Positions 33,302-44,613 of a DNA stretch of 64,000 nt are shown here, piece by piece (the stretch's first letter is position 1; the number at the start of each line of letters is the position of its first letter). The stretch comes from Torreya grandis (lineage: Eukaryota > Streptophyta > Pinopsida > Cupressales > Taxaceae), in the NCBI GenBank assembly GCA_037957365.1, contig JARHVA010003187.1, positions 1,098,001 to 1,162,000 on the forward strand. The letters run 5' to 3'. The position numbers and the translations under genes are program-made. The notes under the pieces are model-generated. The model had not been told where the DNA came from and made no database searches. It saw only the letters and a list, made by a program, of their open reading frames with translations.

Positions 33302-34873
33302 GTCTTGTTGGTTGTTCTTGACGAACTGTAAGACAAAAATAGGAGTTGGTTGCCCCAAGTATGGGATGAAGTGTTCCCCCCTCAAAGTAGGAGTCGAGGA
33401 AAGAGAACCTAATGATTGAGTGCCGATTTGACAGAGAGATGGATAGAGAGGGTGAGGGTCTAGTGCGAACACTGCAAAGGGTGAGATTGCACGTGTACCA
33501 CACCATGAGATGGACAGGTCAAATTATCTCAGGTCAAGGTCGAGGAGTGCCAAAATTGAAATAATCAGGCCCCAGCATTTGGTTATAGCTGATTAGGTTA
33601 TTCAATCTAAGCTGAAGCTCTAATGGTCATCGTGTTCTAGGTATCTCAGGCTCAGGAAGTGCTCTTGGAAACATGAAAATGCCACAAGTAGTGGGGATCA
33701 ACCGGCTTGCGATCTTATACTTGTGAAGGTCATAAATAGTCTGCACACAATTTTGCTAACCATTCGTGAGGTAGCATACATGCAAAAACAACTAAGGCAA
33801 CATTTGTCTTGGAAGTGGTCAGAGTCAGAGGAGATGGTCATGATCTCCAAGGTCTGGTGGTCGAGGGATGGAGGCAAAAGTGATCTCAAGTGTGCCCCAG
33901 GGGGCTAAGATGACTTCTACAGGGAAAGCTGGGTGATTTGAGGGAAGATTTTGGGGCAATGAAGAAAAATTGGAGGGCTGAAATACGCCGACGTCAGTGA
34001 TAAAACTGACATCGGTGGCCAAAAAGGATCGATGTCGGCATAAATATGCCAACATCGACAGACTAGGGCATGGAGATGCCGACGTCAGTGGACTGCCAAA
34101 TCTAACTAAACCAGATTGGTGGCCCACCAAAAGTCATTTGCTACTTGTTGAGTGGAGAGAAAAGAGGCTCTGAAGCTAAGTGAGTGAAAGTGACACAAAG
34201 CAGACCGAGGAGCAGTGCGAGGTGGCAGAGGAACATTGGTGGAGAGAGGGAGTCGATTAGATGCTGTAGGGACGCGTGTGGGCTAGCAGGAGCATGTAGA
34301 GTCATTGGCACAGAAGAGATGGCAGAGGGGAGTAGAGGACTCATGGGAGGTCCACCACCAGTAACACCCATTGTGCCACCACACTGGTGGCATCGGGATG
34401 AGGTAGGAGGGTCTCTGAACCCTATTTGATTATTTTTGTTTTAATTTAGTTTTTGGAATGTTTCATTTTTTTAGGTAGAAATCGAGGGAGGAGGGTAGGT
34501 AGGAGGGTGGGTAGGGGGTCTAAGATAGATTAGGAGTGATTTAGGAGGGTTTAGGAGGGTTGGGGGAGCCATAATGGGGAATCCCTAATTTTAGGGCTCG
34601 CCCCGTTCGGCTCTAGGGCCGAACCAGTTGCTGACATCAGTGGTTTTTGCTGACATTGACCGACCAACGACTGGTGTCGGTCACTCCTACCAACGTCGGT
34701 CACTAAGTGACTGGCATCGGTTAGGTGAGTGCCGTCACTGGCATGCTAACCAATGTTGGTGGCTGCCTGGTCAAAAAGGGGTGAAGAAAAAGGTCAAGTC
34801 GAGGGGTTAAAGTTATGCCAAGGGCTTTCCAGGGGTTAGGTTAGGCATAGATGGTCAAATAGGAATAGTAGAC
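33302..34873 (-). other. E3 3' region between LTR and antisense ORF
   Basis: No convincing coding sequence. Two clusters of palindromic motif copies: about 33985-34095 (GCCGACGTCAG, CTGACATCGG, TCGATGTCGG, CCAACATCGA, GCCGACGTCAG) and 34628-34760 (CTGACATCAG, CTGGTGTCGG, CCAACGTCGG, CTGGCATCGG and others). Confidence 0.6.
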
Positions 34874-36720
34874 ATGTTTAATTATGAGATTGACTTGGGT
34901 TTGGTTACAGGTGAGGTAGATGTTGATGCTACGAGATCATCTCCTGACCTTGTTGATGTGGATGTACGGAAGCGTGATAGTGGAGGAGTGGGCACAGATG
35001 AGTGTGGTTGGGCTAGGCGGGGTGAGATGCTACTGCAGAGTGGCATAGGATGTGAGTCTGATGGTGGCATTGATCGAGCGGTGGGATCATTCCACCAATA
35101 CTTTCCACCTACCCATAAGAGAGCTGATGGTGATGATAGAGGATGTGTACTAGATTTTGCAGCTGCCGGTACATGGAGCAGACCCTAATGTGTGCTCGAG
35201 AGAGGTGCATGATATTCACATGGTCATGCTATTTGGAGAGCATGTCACTAAGATGAGCTACCATTCAGCTAGTTTTGCGTATGAGCCTCTGTATGCAGTA
35301 GATGAGGGTGCACATCGACTGGCTGTCTTGATGATGATTGGGATCATAGTTTATGCATTGTTGGATGCGGAGGGAGGCAGGTTCCTGATCACCATGACCA
35401 GAGTTTTGACAGAGATGATCGAGTAGCAGATAGTGTTTGCCTAGGTGCCTGTCTTCTTGGCCCAGGTTTACAGGGAGATGTGGGGGATTAGCCAGCGATG
35501 GCGGTACAACTTGTGTGTGGGCCACCTGCTACACTGTTGGGCCTACGAGCACATCACGGTGATACGTCCTCTCGGCCTTCCAGTGGCTATCTAGGCCAGC
35601 TTCAGGGTCAGGTTCAAATGATGGTAGGATGTCATGGCACAGATGCGGGTGGATGGAGTAGTCAAGGACATCGACTATTACTGAGTGGTACTGGAGGCAT
35701 TGATCCCAGCAGACATCATCTAGAGACTGTACTTGGGGTATCCAGCATTCAGGGATCAGGGAGAGCAGTTGGTTGAGGCCCAGAGTTTGAGATGGGTCAG
35801 AGGTAGACAAGCCAGTGAGCTCGAGCAGATTTCAGTAGAGAGAGTGTGGCACCAGTACGGGCTGCTACAGGATGTGCCACCTGCGTTCCCATAGTACAGG
35901 CGGGATGATATTGAGGCACCGCTCCCACTACTAGAGGAGACAGAGGGTCCTAATTTTGAGGAGTTACTAGTAGGACCTGGGATAGCTAAACCAAGGTGTA
36001 CAAAGGCTTACTCGGCATGGTGGGCTGGGCATTATACAGGGGTGCAGGTAGGGCCACAGCCAGAACTATAGGCTATTACTAGAGAGTGGGATACAGCCCG
36101 TGAAGAGAGAGATACAGCGAGGCAGGAGAGAGACATTGCGATTCAAGAGAGGGACGTAGCACGGGCCTAGGTGACCATTTTATAGGGGCAGGTCATAGGG
36201 ATGATAGGGTAGTTGATGGAGATGACAGATCGGGTGGCAGTGCTGACAGGTCAGGTCACACTATTACAGGGACAGCTGGCCATAGCCCAGGCACCGGTAG
36301 TAGTAGGACAAGTTTTTGGAGGGCAGGGCCCACTATAGTACTCGTCTCATTAGGCGGCATTTTCATAGGGGGCAGGACCGTCGACATCAGTGCAGCTGAC
36401 ATTTTCACAACCACAGGGGTCAGTGCAAGGGATGGCAGCAGGTCAGATGGGTCCACCGCAGACTGTATCTATAGTTAGATATAATAATGTGTTGGATGAG
36501 ATTGCATATTATGAGGGAGCTATTAGGGGGTTTCCTCAGATACAGTGATACTCAGATATGAGGGTAGAGTTGAGCCAACAACGGTCTATGTCACAGACGA
36601 CTACTACAGATTCGTATAGATGGCGTAGATCAGAGGGTGGAGAAGATACAACATCTTCCTGACCACTACCACCACCACCATAGGCATAGCCTTGAGGGCA
36701 GATTTTGATGCTATGTATAT
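34874..36720 (+). pseudogene. antisense ORF of E3 with plant mobile domain, broken
   Basis: It runs opposite to gag-pol. Reading the frame from about 35120: IEDVY, stop, ILQLPVHGADPNV corresponds to the L..EDV..L.GLPVDG segment of plant mobile domain (PMD) proteins. Then come HRLAVLMMIGIIVYALLD, VPVFLAQVYREMWGISQRW and GHLLHCWAYEHITVIRP, matching the PMD pattern ...LA.LYR.L...........G....LQ.WA.ERI...RP. Near 36085-36170 a repeated AREERDTARQERDIAIQERD segment predicts a coiled coil. A 104-codon frame at 34874-35188 may be its N-terminal part in another phase. Numerous stops. Antisense ORFs, some PMD-like, are known between pol and the 3' LTR in Tat elements; function unknown. Confidence 0.65.
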
Positions 36721-38003
36721 ACCGGCCTGCGAGTCGATGATGCGAGATGTACTTGATTTTTTTGAGAGAGAGAGAGAGGCACAGATTGTGCGATTGTATA
36801 AAACTTCAAGATATATATGATGATCATTTTGAGCGTTGACATGAGTTATGTATGTTGTTATGGATGTGTTATGTTATTTTGATTTGATGCATGTTTTGAT
36901 ATGATATTTAGGATTATGATGCTGACATTGTTGTGATTATATGATGATAAATGTATGATTATGATTAATGATATAGATGTATGTGATTAATGTTAATGAT
37001 GTGAATGGTTATGACAGTTAGATTAGATGATGATGGATGTTGGTTATGATGAATGGCTATGATTGATGAAAATGATTATGCTAACAATTATGAGAATATG
37101 TGATTAGCTGTGATGTGATTGACAGGTGACGAGAGAATGGGCTGGAAGAAAGTGACGAAGAGGATGGCTGAGCTAACCCCAGAAGTCTCCATGTCAATTG
37201 AGTGTTGCCTACATAGCCCTTGTCCTAAGGGCCTCAGACCAATGTAGTTCTCCCAAAGAGGGAAGAAGAGGGTCGAAGTGATTGATTGCTCGTGGTTGAG
37301 GTCAAGGTAAAGGTCATGGTCAAAGAAAAGAAGGTTTGTCCATCAGAAAGATGAACAAATAGAGGTGGTCGAGCTAACCTCAGAAGACGTCGTGTCATCT
37401 GAGTGTTGCCTACATAACCCCGGTCTTAGGGCCTCAGACCAATGTAGTTCAGACTAGTTGAGAAGATTGGTTGATGATTGGTTTGGTCATGTGTCGAAAT
37501 GATGAGGAGAAAAAGATGTTATAGCCATTTCCAAATGGTGTATGCTGTAACATTGGTTGAGGGGTCTTTCATCCCTAGCAATTTTCTATATTCATGATGG
37601 ATGTATGCTAAAAATGAATTGAGGTCTATTTATGCTTCAACAAGTATTGGTTTATGCTTAACATAAATTGTGTAGTCCATAGTCTCGATGTGTATTGGTG
37701 TCCATAGAAACTAGTGTGAATAGGCTATGTGAGTGCTCTGAAAAGAAATTGGGTTGAGTTGGTTCGACAAATGATGAAGTTTGAATGTGACCAAAGTGTA
37801 AGTAGAAAGTGAAAGGCATAATCGCCCTTTCATTGACAAGGACCAGAATGATAGCATAGATAGGGGTTGTTAGAACAAAGAGCCCCATTCATGCATTGCG
37901 TCGTTGACCATGGTTGTGTTAGAATGGTAATCGAATCACTTTGACATTAAAGTGAGCTCAAAGTCCCTTGAGCAGGTGTTATGATAGGAGGAGGATAGGG
38001 TAA
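36721..38003. other. E3 3' region with GAT-rich stretch and duplicated segment
   Basis: 36830-37110 is low-complexity sequence built from ATGATTATG-like words. 37167-37247 and 37368-37451 are two copies of an ~80-bp segment containing GAGTGTTGCCTACATA and GGGCCTCAGACCAATGTAG. No ORF of note. The right end is the insertion point of E6. Confidence 0.65.
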
Positions 38004-38194
38004 TGTCATGTCCCCTTTTTAGTCGACATGTGCAGAGTAGATGATTAGCCTATTATGCGACCCTCGTAGGCTGATGAGGTGGATAGAGGGTCTTGATGGA
38101 GCTGGGCTTGGCTTTCGTTTGGGCTCTTTAGGACATGAATTAAATGAGATATTAATATTTGATTGATTTAATCAAATATTAAGTATTTGGTCCA

Positions 38195-38270
38195 ATTTTA
38201 ATTAATTATTAATTATTAATTAATAATTAATTATTAATTATTAATTAATTATTAATTAGTTATTATTGGG
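38195..38270. repeat. AATTAATTATT-type low-complexity array
   Basis: About 75 bp composed only of A and T in TTAATTA words, partly palindromic, in the 5' part (U3) of the E6 LTR. Confidence 0.85.
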
Positions 38271-38837
38271 TCTAATTTTAGGATCCTCATTCTAATTTAA
38301 GAATTGGTCTAATTTTAAGACCCTAGTTCTAAATTAAGGAAGCCCCAGTCTAATTTAAGGGAATCTAATTTTAGCAAGCACACCTTTGGAGGTGTATAAG
38401 AATCTCTCATGGAAGAGAGTTTGTATTCATGCTTATTATTGATATTGATTCTTGTTAAGAAATTCTTCTGTGAAGACTGAGCCAAGGGTTCCAGGATTCC
38501 AATTGCAGTGAAGAACATCAACTCTTCATTGTGTGTGATTCAGAGGTTGTGAAAGATCAGCCGATCTATTGCCGAATTGAGAGATAACTTCATCCAGAAG
38601 TTATCATAGTATTACAGGTATTTGAGAGATAACTTCACTCAGAAGCTATCACAAGGGTTTACAGGTATTTTCTTTATTTTGGGTTTTTGATTCAAGAATT
38701 ATCCAGATATAGATCTTTTGTGTCAGCCCATAATTCTACAGATCAGGATCAGGCATACAGGGTGTGTTATATCAGCGGCCGTACGAATTCCGTACAGATC
38801 CGTGAAAATCCGTACGCATCTACAGGAAGTTCAAGTA

Positions 38838-38955
38838 CCGACATTGGCGAACAGAGACTCACAGAGACCGACATCGGTCGACTCATCACCGACGTCGGCA
38901 AGGGAACCACAACAGGTCGACCGACGACGGTAGTATAACCGACGTCGGCGACTGT
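38838..38955. repeat. cluster of CCGACGTCGG-type palindromes in E6 LTR
   Basis: ACCGACATTGG (38838), ACCGACATCGG (~38869), ACCGACGTCGG (~38888), ACCGACGACGG and ACCGACGTCGG (~38939). Just upstream, 38779-38820 has four CCGTAC or CCGTGA words. The outer ACCGAC half is preserved in all five. Confidence 0.85.
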
Positions 38956-39191
38956 GTTTTTTACACAGCAGGCCGAGACGTGCCAGATTCAACCCAGTTC
39001 GTGGAATATTCAGGATATAAGGCCGAACTTTCGATATTCTTTGTATACCTGACAGAGGATCTCTAATTGTAAGCTTATGAGCAAATAAATAAGAAATTAT
39101 ACTGTGATTTATTCATCTATTTGAAGATATTTTGCAGAAATTCAGATAAGCAATTTGGAGCTTTGTTTTGATATTCGAAGGGACATCACAG

Positions 39192-39203
39192 TGGTATCAG
39201 AGC
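39192..39203 (+). other. E6 primer-binding site (initiator tRNA-Met type)
   Basis: TGGTATCAGAGC one base after the LTR end. This is the standard plant PBS complementary to initiator tRNA-Met. Confidence 0.85.
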
Positions 39204-39244
39204 TTTTGTAGGAAGAAAAGAGCCCCTAAGTAAGGGACATCACA

Positions 39245-39885
39245 AGTAACCCATTTTAAGAGCAGGGATAACCTTGCCCCTTTTATAGGAGACCCTGAGA
39301 CAACTACAAGCCAAGTCCATGACCCATTTTTTTTTTTTGGTGCAGACTGATCGATGCGGGAAGTCTACATAGAGATGTCATTTTGCTTGGTGGTCATTTG
39401 CGAAGCTGATCAATGTGGGAAGCTTCTAAGAAAGATTGTTGTTTGTAGCAAGATTTAGTCATAGCCATCCTTCGAGGGAGTGGTCTATATTTTTGCTTTA
39501 TATAAGTTTGAATAGTTGTCCTTCGAGGGAGCAGTCTATTAGCTACATCAATGATAGTGCAGTTGTCCTTCGAGGGAGCAGTCTACCTTTTGATTCTGAT
39601 TTGGTGACCTTGGATATGTTTTGACATCTCAATTTTTTTTTTGACAGAATTTGGAGTCATGGACAAGACTATAGAAGTTCAAGGGCTCCCTTTTATTAGG
39701 ACAAAGCATCCATGCATCATAAAAGGGTTATAGAGGATTTGTTTAGGGGAATAGGGTTGAAAGGAATGAGGATTAGGAGGATGGAGATTGCTCAAGGGAT
39801 GAGCTCAAGTTAAATGTCAAGTGGACAAGTACTCGACTAATAGTAGAATGGTCGCAGATGCAAGGCATTAAGAGGCTCAGGTTCT
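39245..39885 (-). other. E3 region downstream of pol
   Basis: No ORF. It contains three copies of a GTCCTTCGAGGGAGCAGTC unit (39464-39586). The whole segment aligns with 63430-64000 of E4 in reverse complement. Confidence 0.7.
39464..39586 (-). repeat. three spaced copies of TCCTTCGAGGGAGCAGTCTA
   Basis: Copies at about 39464, 39515 and 39563, each 20-23 bp. E4 carries three copies in the same arrangement (63681, 63728, 63785), so the triplet predates the split of the two elements. Confidence 0.85.
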
Positions 39886-41513
39886 AGTCGTCCGTCGAGA
39901 GAAGACAGACGATAAGTCCCTAACCCATACTTATGCGTGATGATGAAAGGTCTGAGCCAATTAGGGGAAAACTTGCCTCATTTACTTCACTCCATATTGG
40001 TGACATGCTAGTTTTCTTTGAGGATGAGGTCTCTGATGTTGAAATCTCATTCTTGCAGATTTTTGTCATAGGCTTGCTTGATGCGATTTTGATAGACATG
40101 GAGATGGTTGAGGGCAGCGAGATGACATTCATCAAGTAACTCAAGTTGAGCTAAGTGATCTTGATGAAAGTCATCATTGGAGAGAATGTCATGTAGAGAG
40201 ATGTGGAGAGACGGGATCTGTACTTTGAGAGGTAGGACAGCCTCTATTCTGTACACTAGAAAGAAAGGGGTAGCACCCGTAGAGGTTTGGATGCTAGTAC
40301 GGTAGGCCCACAAAGCGAAGGGAACATGAATGTGCCAATCCCTTCCTATGTTGTTGACCACCTTCATGACAATTTTAGTTAGAATTTTGTTGGAAGCCTC
40401 AGCCTGCCCATTTGCTTGTGGGTAGTAAGGCAAAGAGAAACTGAGCTTGATGCCAAATGAGTCACAGAGTTTTTGGACGGTCTTGTTTTTGAAGGACTTG
40501 CCATTGTCGATGATGATTTTGTGAGGAACACTGAAATGACAGATGATGTGGGTGCTGATGAAGTTGAAAATTTTATCAACTTTTGTGGAGACAAGAGGAA
40601 TGGCATCCACCCATTTAGTAAAATACTCGGTGGCGGTGATAATGGATTGATGACAAAGAGACGAGTGAGGGTTAATCTCACCGATGAGATCTAAGCCCCA
40701 CTGAGAAAAAGGCCAAAAATCCTGAGCAACTTGTAAGGTGTGGCTAGGGAGATGAAGCAAGTTAGCATGCTGCTGACACTTGATGCAATGCCAAACATAG
40801 TCGCTATAGTCTTGATGAAGAGTGGGCCAATAATAACCCAGGCGAAGGATGCGCTTGGCAACCGAGTTTCCACTGAAGTGTCCACCACAAATCTCATTGT
40901 GGACTTGTTTAATGGCATGAGAGGCTTCAGTGGAGGTTAGATAGCAAAGAAGGAGGCCGTCAAAGCCTTGCTTATAGAGAAGACCCCCTAGCATGGTATA
41001 GCAAACTGTGTGTTTGATGAAAGCCCACCGTGCATTGCTAGAGAGATCGGGAGGGATGATAAAATGAGATAAGTAGTCCACAAGTTGGTTATACCAATCA
41101 TCTCGTGGACTAGAGTCTATGGTGTTGACATGGTTGATGTTAGGAGAAATGTATGAAGGCAACAACACACGATGCACCGTGACAAAAATTTTGGATGAAG
41201 ATGACGAAGATGGAATATGTGAGGCGAGAGAAGCCATGGTGTCAGCAAACTTGTGCATGGATCGAGGAACAGTCTGCAAGAGGTAATGGTTAAAAGAGGC
41301 TAGAAGAGTGTCAACACAATTTTTGTACCTTTGCAAAATTTCATTTTTACAGAGGTATGAACCATTGATTTGATTGACGACAAGTTGTGAGTCGCCGAAG
41401 ATGTTAATGGTCTTGATGCTGAGAGAAAGGGCAGTTTGAAGTCCCAAAATTAAGGCTTCGTATTCAGCCATATTATTGGTACAATCAAAGTCGAGCTTGA
41501 AAGATAGAGGCAT
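39886..41513 (-). pseudogene. E3 second RNase H (C-terminal part) and integrase
   Basis: A 488-codon open frame (41513-40047). Residues 12-100 finish the RNase H of Tat type: NNMAEYEALILGL (Glu17), FGDSQLVVNQ (Asp41) and VPRSMHKFADTMASLA (Asp91). Integrase follows: zinc region H205, H212, C243, C246; catalytic D275 (GLDLIGE), D336 (IIIDNGKSF) and E372 (PQANGQAEASNK), giving a DD35E spacing with all three residues kept. After 40047 the frame shifts, and the tail (IWSEVNEASFP, HLRPFYY) ends at about 39886. This is the best preserved catalytic domain of the window, but the frameshift upstream cuts it from RT. Confidence 0.9.
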
Positions 41514-42769
41514 GGGCTACCTTCGAGTGGGATGAGAATGACTCCCGCACCCCCACCGAGTTGACATTTGGAGTCGTCGAAGAACATGGTCATTTGATAG
41601 ACGGTATTGTTAGTGAAAAGCGCGGCAATAGATTCGTCGAGAAACTCACATTGAGAAGGTTGATTGTCTGGAAGAGGGGCATCTACCAGTTGGTCAGTGA
41701 TGGTTTTCCCCTTGATGGATTTCTGCTGGATGAACTTGAAATCAAACTCAGCAAGCAGCATGAGCCACCGAGCCATACGCTGATTTTGATATGGCTTGGA
41801 GTGCATGTATTTAAGAGGGTCAGTGTGAGTGATGACAAAGGTCTTGTGATTGAGAAGATAATGGTGGAGCTTAGTAGCGGCAAAGACTAATGCCAAATAG
41901 AGTTTCTCGGTATGAGTATATTGAGTTTCATAGTCGACCAGTGTTCGGCTGATATAATAGACCACTTGCTCACGGTGATGCTCGTCTCGATGCGTGATCA
42001 TGGCACATAACGAATGGTTGGTTGCTGAGATGTAAAGGTAAAAGGGTTGGTCATCTTTAGGTGGAATGAGGACTGGTGGAGAGACCAAATAGCATTTGAG
42101 AGCTTCAAAATCCTCTTGGCAGTTCTTATCCCACTTAAAGGAGAAATCCTTCTTAAGGAGATGATGAAAAGGTTGGCAGCGATTAGAAAGCTGCAAGATG
42201 AAACAGTGAATGGACTGGAGCTTCCCTTGCAGATTGCGAAGCTGCTTGAGATTGGTTAGAGGTAGCATCTCAAGGATAGCACGGATCTTGGTGGGATCTA
42301 TCTCGATGCCACAGAAGGAAATGATGAAGCCGAGGAGCCTACCTAAGAAGACCCCAAAGACGCATTTCTTGGGGTTAAGGCAGACATTGTATTGAAGAAG
42401 GCGAGAGAAGATGATCTTGAGGATGGTTAAATGGTCACAATGAAGCTTGGACTTGCTGAGCAGGTCATCCACATAGTCCTCCATGATTTTATGGAGGAGA
42501 TCATGGAAAATGTAAGTCATCACATGCTGATAAGTGGCACCTGCATTCTTCAAGCCAAAAGGCATGACTTGATAGCAGAAAGTTCCCCATGGGGTGATGA
42601 AGGTAGTCTTGTGCTGATCTTTCAGTGTAATCAGGATCTGGTTATATCCTAAAAACCCATCCATGAGAGATAGCATCTCATGACTGGCTATGAGATCAAC
42701 AAGTTGGTCAATGTTGGGAAGAGGAAAGTCATCCTTGGGATAGGCTAGATTCAGGTCACAATAGTCCAT
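41450..42769 (-). pseudogene. E3 reverse transcriptase, degenerate RNase H and start of second RNase H
   Basis: A 439-codon frame. RT: LMDGFLGYNQ (Asp37), WGTFCYQVMPFGLKNAGATY, then YVDD at residues 99-102. RNase H 1: FYLYISATNHSLCAMI, where the catalytic Asp of the usual YLD/TDAS start is absent, then YETQYTHTEKLYLAL. Loss of this Asp is typical of Tat elements, where a second RNase H takes over. That one starts near residue 390 (MFFDDSKCQLGGGAGVIL, normally FDGS) and continues in the next frame after a shift near 41500. The RT would make cDNA of the element. Confidence 0.9.
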
Positions 42770-43303
42770 GTAGATACAGATCCCCCCAGTCGCCTTGGTG
42801 ACAGGGATGATGTTAGAGACCCACTATGGATAATCGATGGGTTGGATGAAGGAGACAAAAAGAAGGCACTGAAGCTCCTCTTTGACAAGGAGCGCAACAC
42901 GAGGATGCATCTTTTGAAGCTTTTGCCTGACAGGCTTAGCCTCTAGTTTGGTGACGATGTTATGGGTAGCAATGGTGGGGTCGATGCCAAGCATGTCACT
43001 GTAGGTCCAGGCAAAGGCCTTGTTATGGTCTGAGAGGAACTGGGTGTAGTCAAGCTGCTCCTGAGCGTCTAAAGATTGGCCAATCTTTAAGATGTGAGGA
43101 ACATCGGAAGAAGGGAGGTTGATGTCAATAGTTGATTCATTTAACATAACTTGGGTCTCATAAGGGAGGGATCGCTGGATGAAAGAGTTGTCGGTGCCCA
43201 TGTAAGAAAGAATGGCATCATCATCTACGCAATAGATAGTGTGAATGGTCGCCGACTCATCCTCTATCATGCTAAGAAAAATTAGAGGGAGAGACCTAGA
43301 CAC
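42770..43303 (-). pseudogene. E3 pre-RT segment and RT N-terminus
   Basis: The frame 43303-42824 contains LDAQEQLDYTQFLSDHNKAF, AWTYSDMLGIDPTIATHNI and KPVRQKLQKMHPRVALLVKE, the ordinary Ty3 RT entry (AW+.DM.GI.P....H.L...P...P+.Q..R...). After FIQPIDYP it stops and is joined to the next frame (MDYCDLN) by decayed sequence around 42770-42824, where NI.PV.K..G.I..C+DY should be. Confidence 0.8.
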
Positions 43304-43344
43304 CCCATTTAGCTGATAGGTCAGGGGTTCCAGACGGATGGTGT

Positions 43345-44472
43345 TTATGGAAAAAAAATAGGAGGGATGGAAACCACCGACTCTGTAGGTGAAGGAGGAG
43401 GAATGGGTGAGCCTGGAGGAGATTGGTCAATGGTTGGCTCAGGACAGAGGTCTGCAGAGGCCTGAGTGGGGTTGTGGTATCCCAGGCCATACCCTTTCTT
43501 GGCATCATCATCGTTGAGCAGCTTGATGGGCTGATGGGAGCCCTTCTCATAGCGTCTGAAACCAAAACCCTTCCATGCACACCTATAAAGGTAAGTGTGT
43601 GCAAAGGTAGGGTTGCCAAGAAATGAGAAGTCTGATGTGAATGGTTGGGGTGAAGAGAGAGGGTTCCCATCAATAAGAGCTTGATTGAGCCCCCCATAGA
43701 TGAGATTGATTCGAAGATGAGGAGGACCATAAGGCACGACCATCCCAATCCGACGATCGTAACTAGGGCTGTGGTGAAGGCATCCATACTCTTGTGGAGT
43801 TTGGAACATGTCTAAGGCCAGAAAGTGATATTCCCCAAGTGAAAGTCGTTGGAAGATGTCTTCCATGGGGTCTTTGGTTGTCACTTGATGAGGTGGGGTG
43901 AGGGCAATCGCCGGTTGTGAACTGGTCGAAGCTTTTGCGGATGGAGGTGGTGCCAGGGTTGATGGCTTGATAGAAATAAGGATGTCATTTGGATGGTAGG
44001 TGGTGTTACAATTTTTGAAAGGTGATGGGTTAGCGGGAATGGTGTGGACTTGCCCATCATGCTCAAATTTCACACAACGGTGCAGGGTGGAGGGAACACA
44101 AGCCATGTTGCGGATCTAGGGTCGGCCCAGCAACATGTTATACTGAAACTCTCCTTCGATGATATAAAAGAGCTCTGGGACTGTGCGTGGGCCAACGTGG
44201 ATGTGAAGGACGACGGTGCCAATGGTTGTGGCAGTGGTGTCATTGAAGGAGTGCAAGATTGCGTCGATTTTGGATACATAATTCTTGGGAAGAGCCAATT
44301 GATCAAAGGCATGGGTGGAGATAATGTTGATGCTGGCACCTCCATCAATCATAACGTGCTTAATACGTGTTTGATCAACATAGGTAGTGATGAAGAGAGC
44401 AGCGTCCTGATCTTCTGTGTTAGATGTAGGAATCTCAGAGTCGCTGAATGTGATGGAGGCAACGGGAGACAA
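43345..44472 (-). pseudogene. E3 aspartic protease and G-patch-like region
   Basis: The frame 44472-44116 holds KHVMIDGGASINIISTHAF (DGGA as catalytic loop), then TVPELFYIIEGEFQYNMLLG, then a stop. The next frame, 44106-43345, continues MACVPSTLHRCVKFEH and ends with WKGFGFRRYEKGSH and KKGYGLGY, a glycine-rich G-patch-like stretch often seen between PR and RT in Tat elements. E4 has the same arrangement at 61839-62915. Confidence 0.8.
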
Positions 44473-44613
44473 AGAGTGGACAAGGGCAGCGAGTGGTTGG
44501 GGGTCCTCGGGTTAGACCTCCACTACCTGTAGGGCTCTAATGAGGGCTTGACAATTCTGGGGTGAGGTTTGAATAAGGTCATAAAGGGACATCTTCACGG
44601 GCGTTTGGTGAAG

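Larger units (their letters stand above)
38004..39244 (+). mobile_element. E6: near-solo LTR with PBS and a scrap of a second LTR end
   Basis: Starts TGTCATGTCCC and reaches GGGACATCACA at 39190, one mismatch from perfect inverted termini. TGGTATCAGAGC (39192-39203), the classic initiator-Met tRNA PBS, follows. Only ~30 bp later a second GGGACATCACA ends at 39244. Flanks GGTAA (37999-38003) and AGTAA (39245-39249) agree in four of five bases. So this is a 5' LTR and PBS joined by deletion to the last bases of the 3' LTR. Inside are an ATTAATTA-rich run (38195-38270), repeated GGTCTAATTTTAG words (38270-38370) and a motif cluster at 38838-38955. Superfamily cannot be told. Confidence 0.75.

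Noticed and set aside
34184..34429. Plus-strand ORF of 81 codons as a gene
   Set aside because: No counterpart in other frames or elements; it lies in the E3 3' non-coding region, and length is within chance for this base composition.
34874..36720. The PMD-like sequence as a host gene caught between elements
   Set aside because: It lies between pol and the 3' LTR of E3, where Tat elements carry such antisense ORFs, and there is no break in element homology around it.
39192..39203. TGGTATCAGAGC and the other PBS sequences as parts of tRNA genes
   Set aside because: Only the 12-19 bp complement of a tRNA end is present, directly after LTR ends; no cloverleaf sequence surrounds it.
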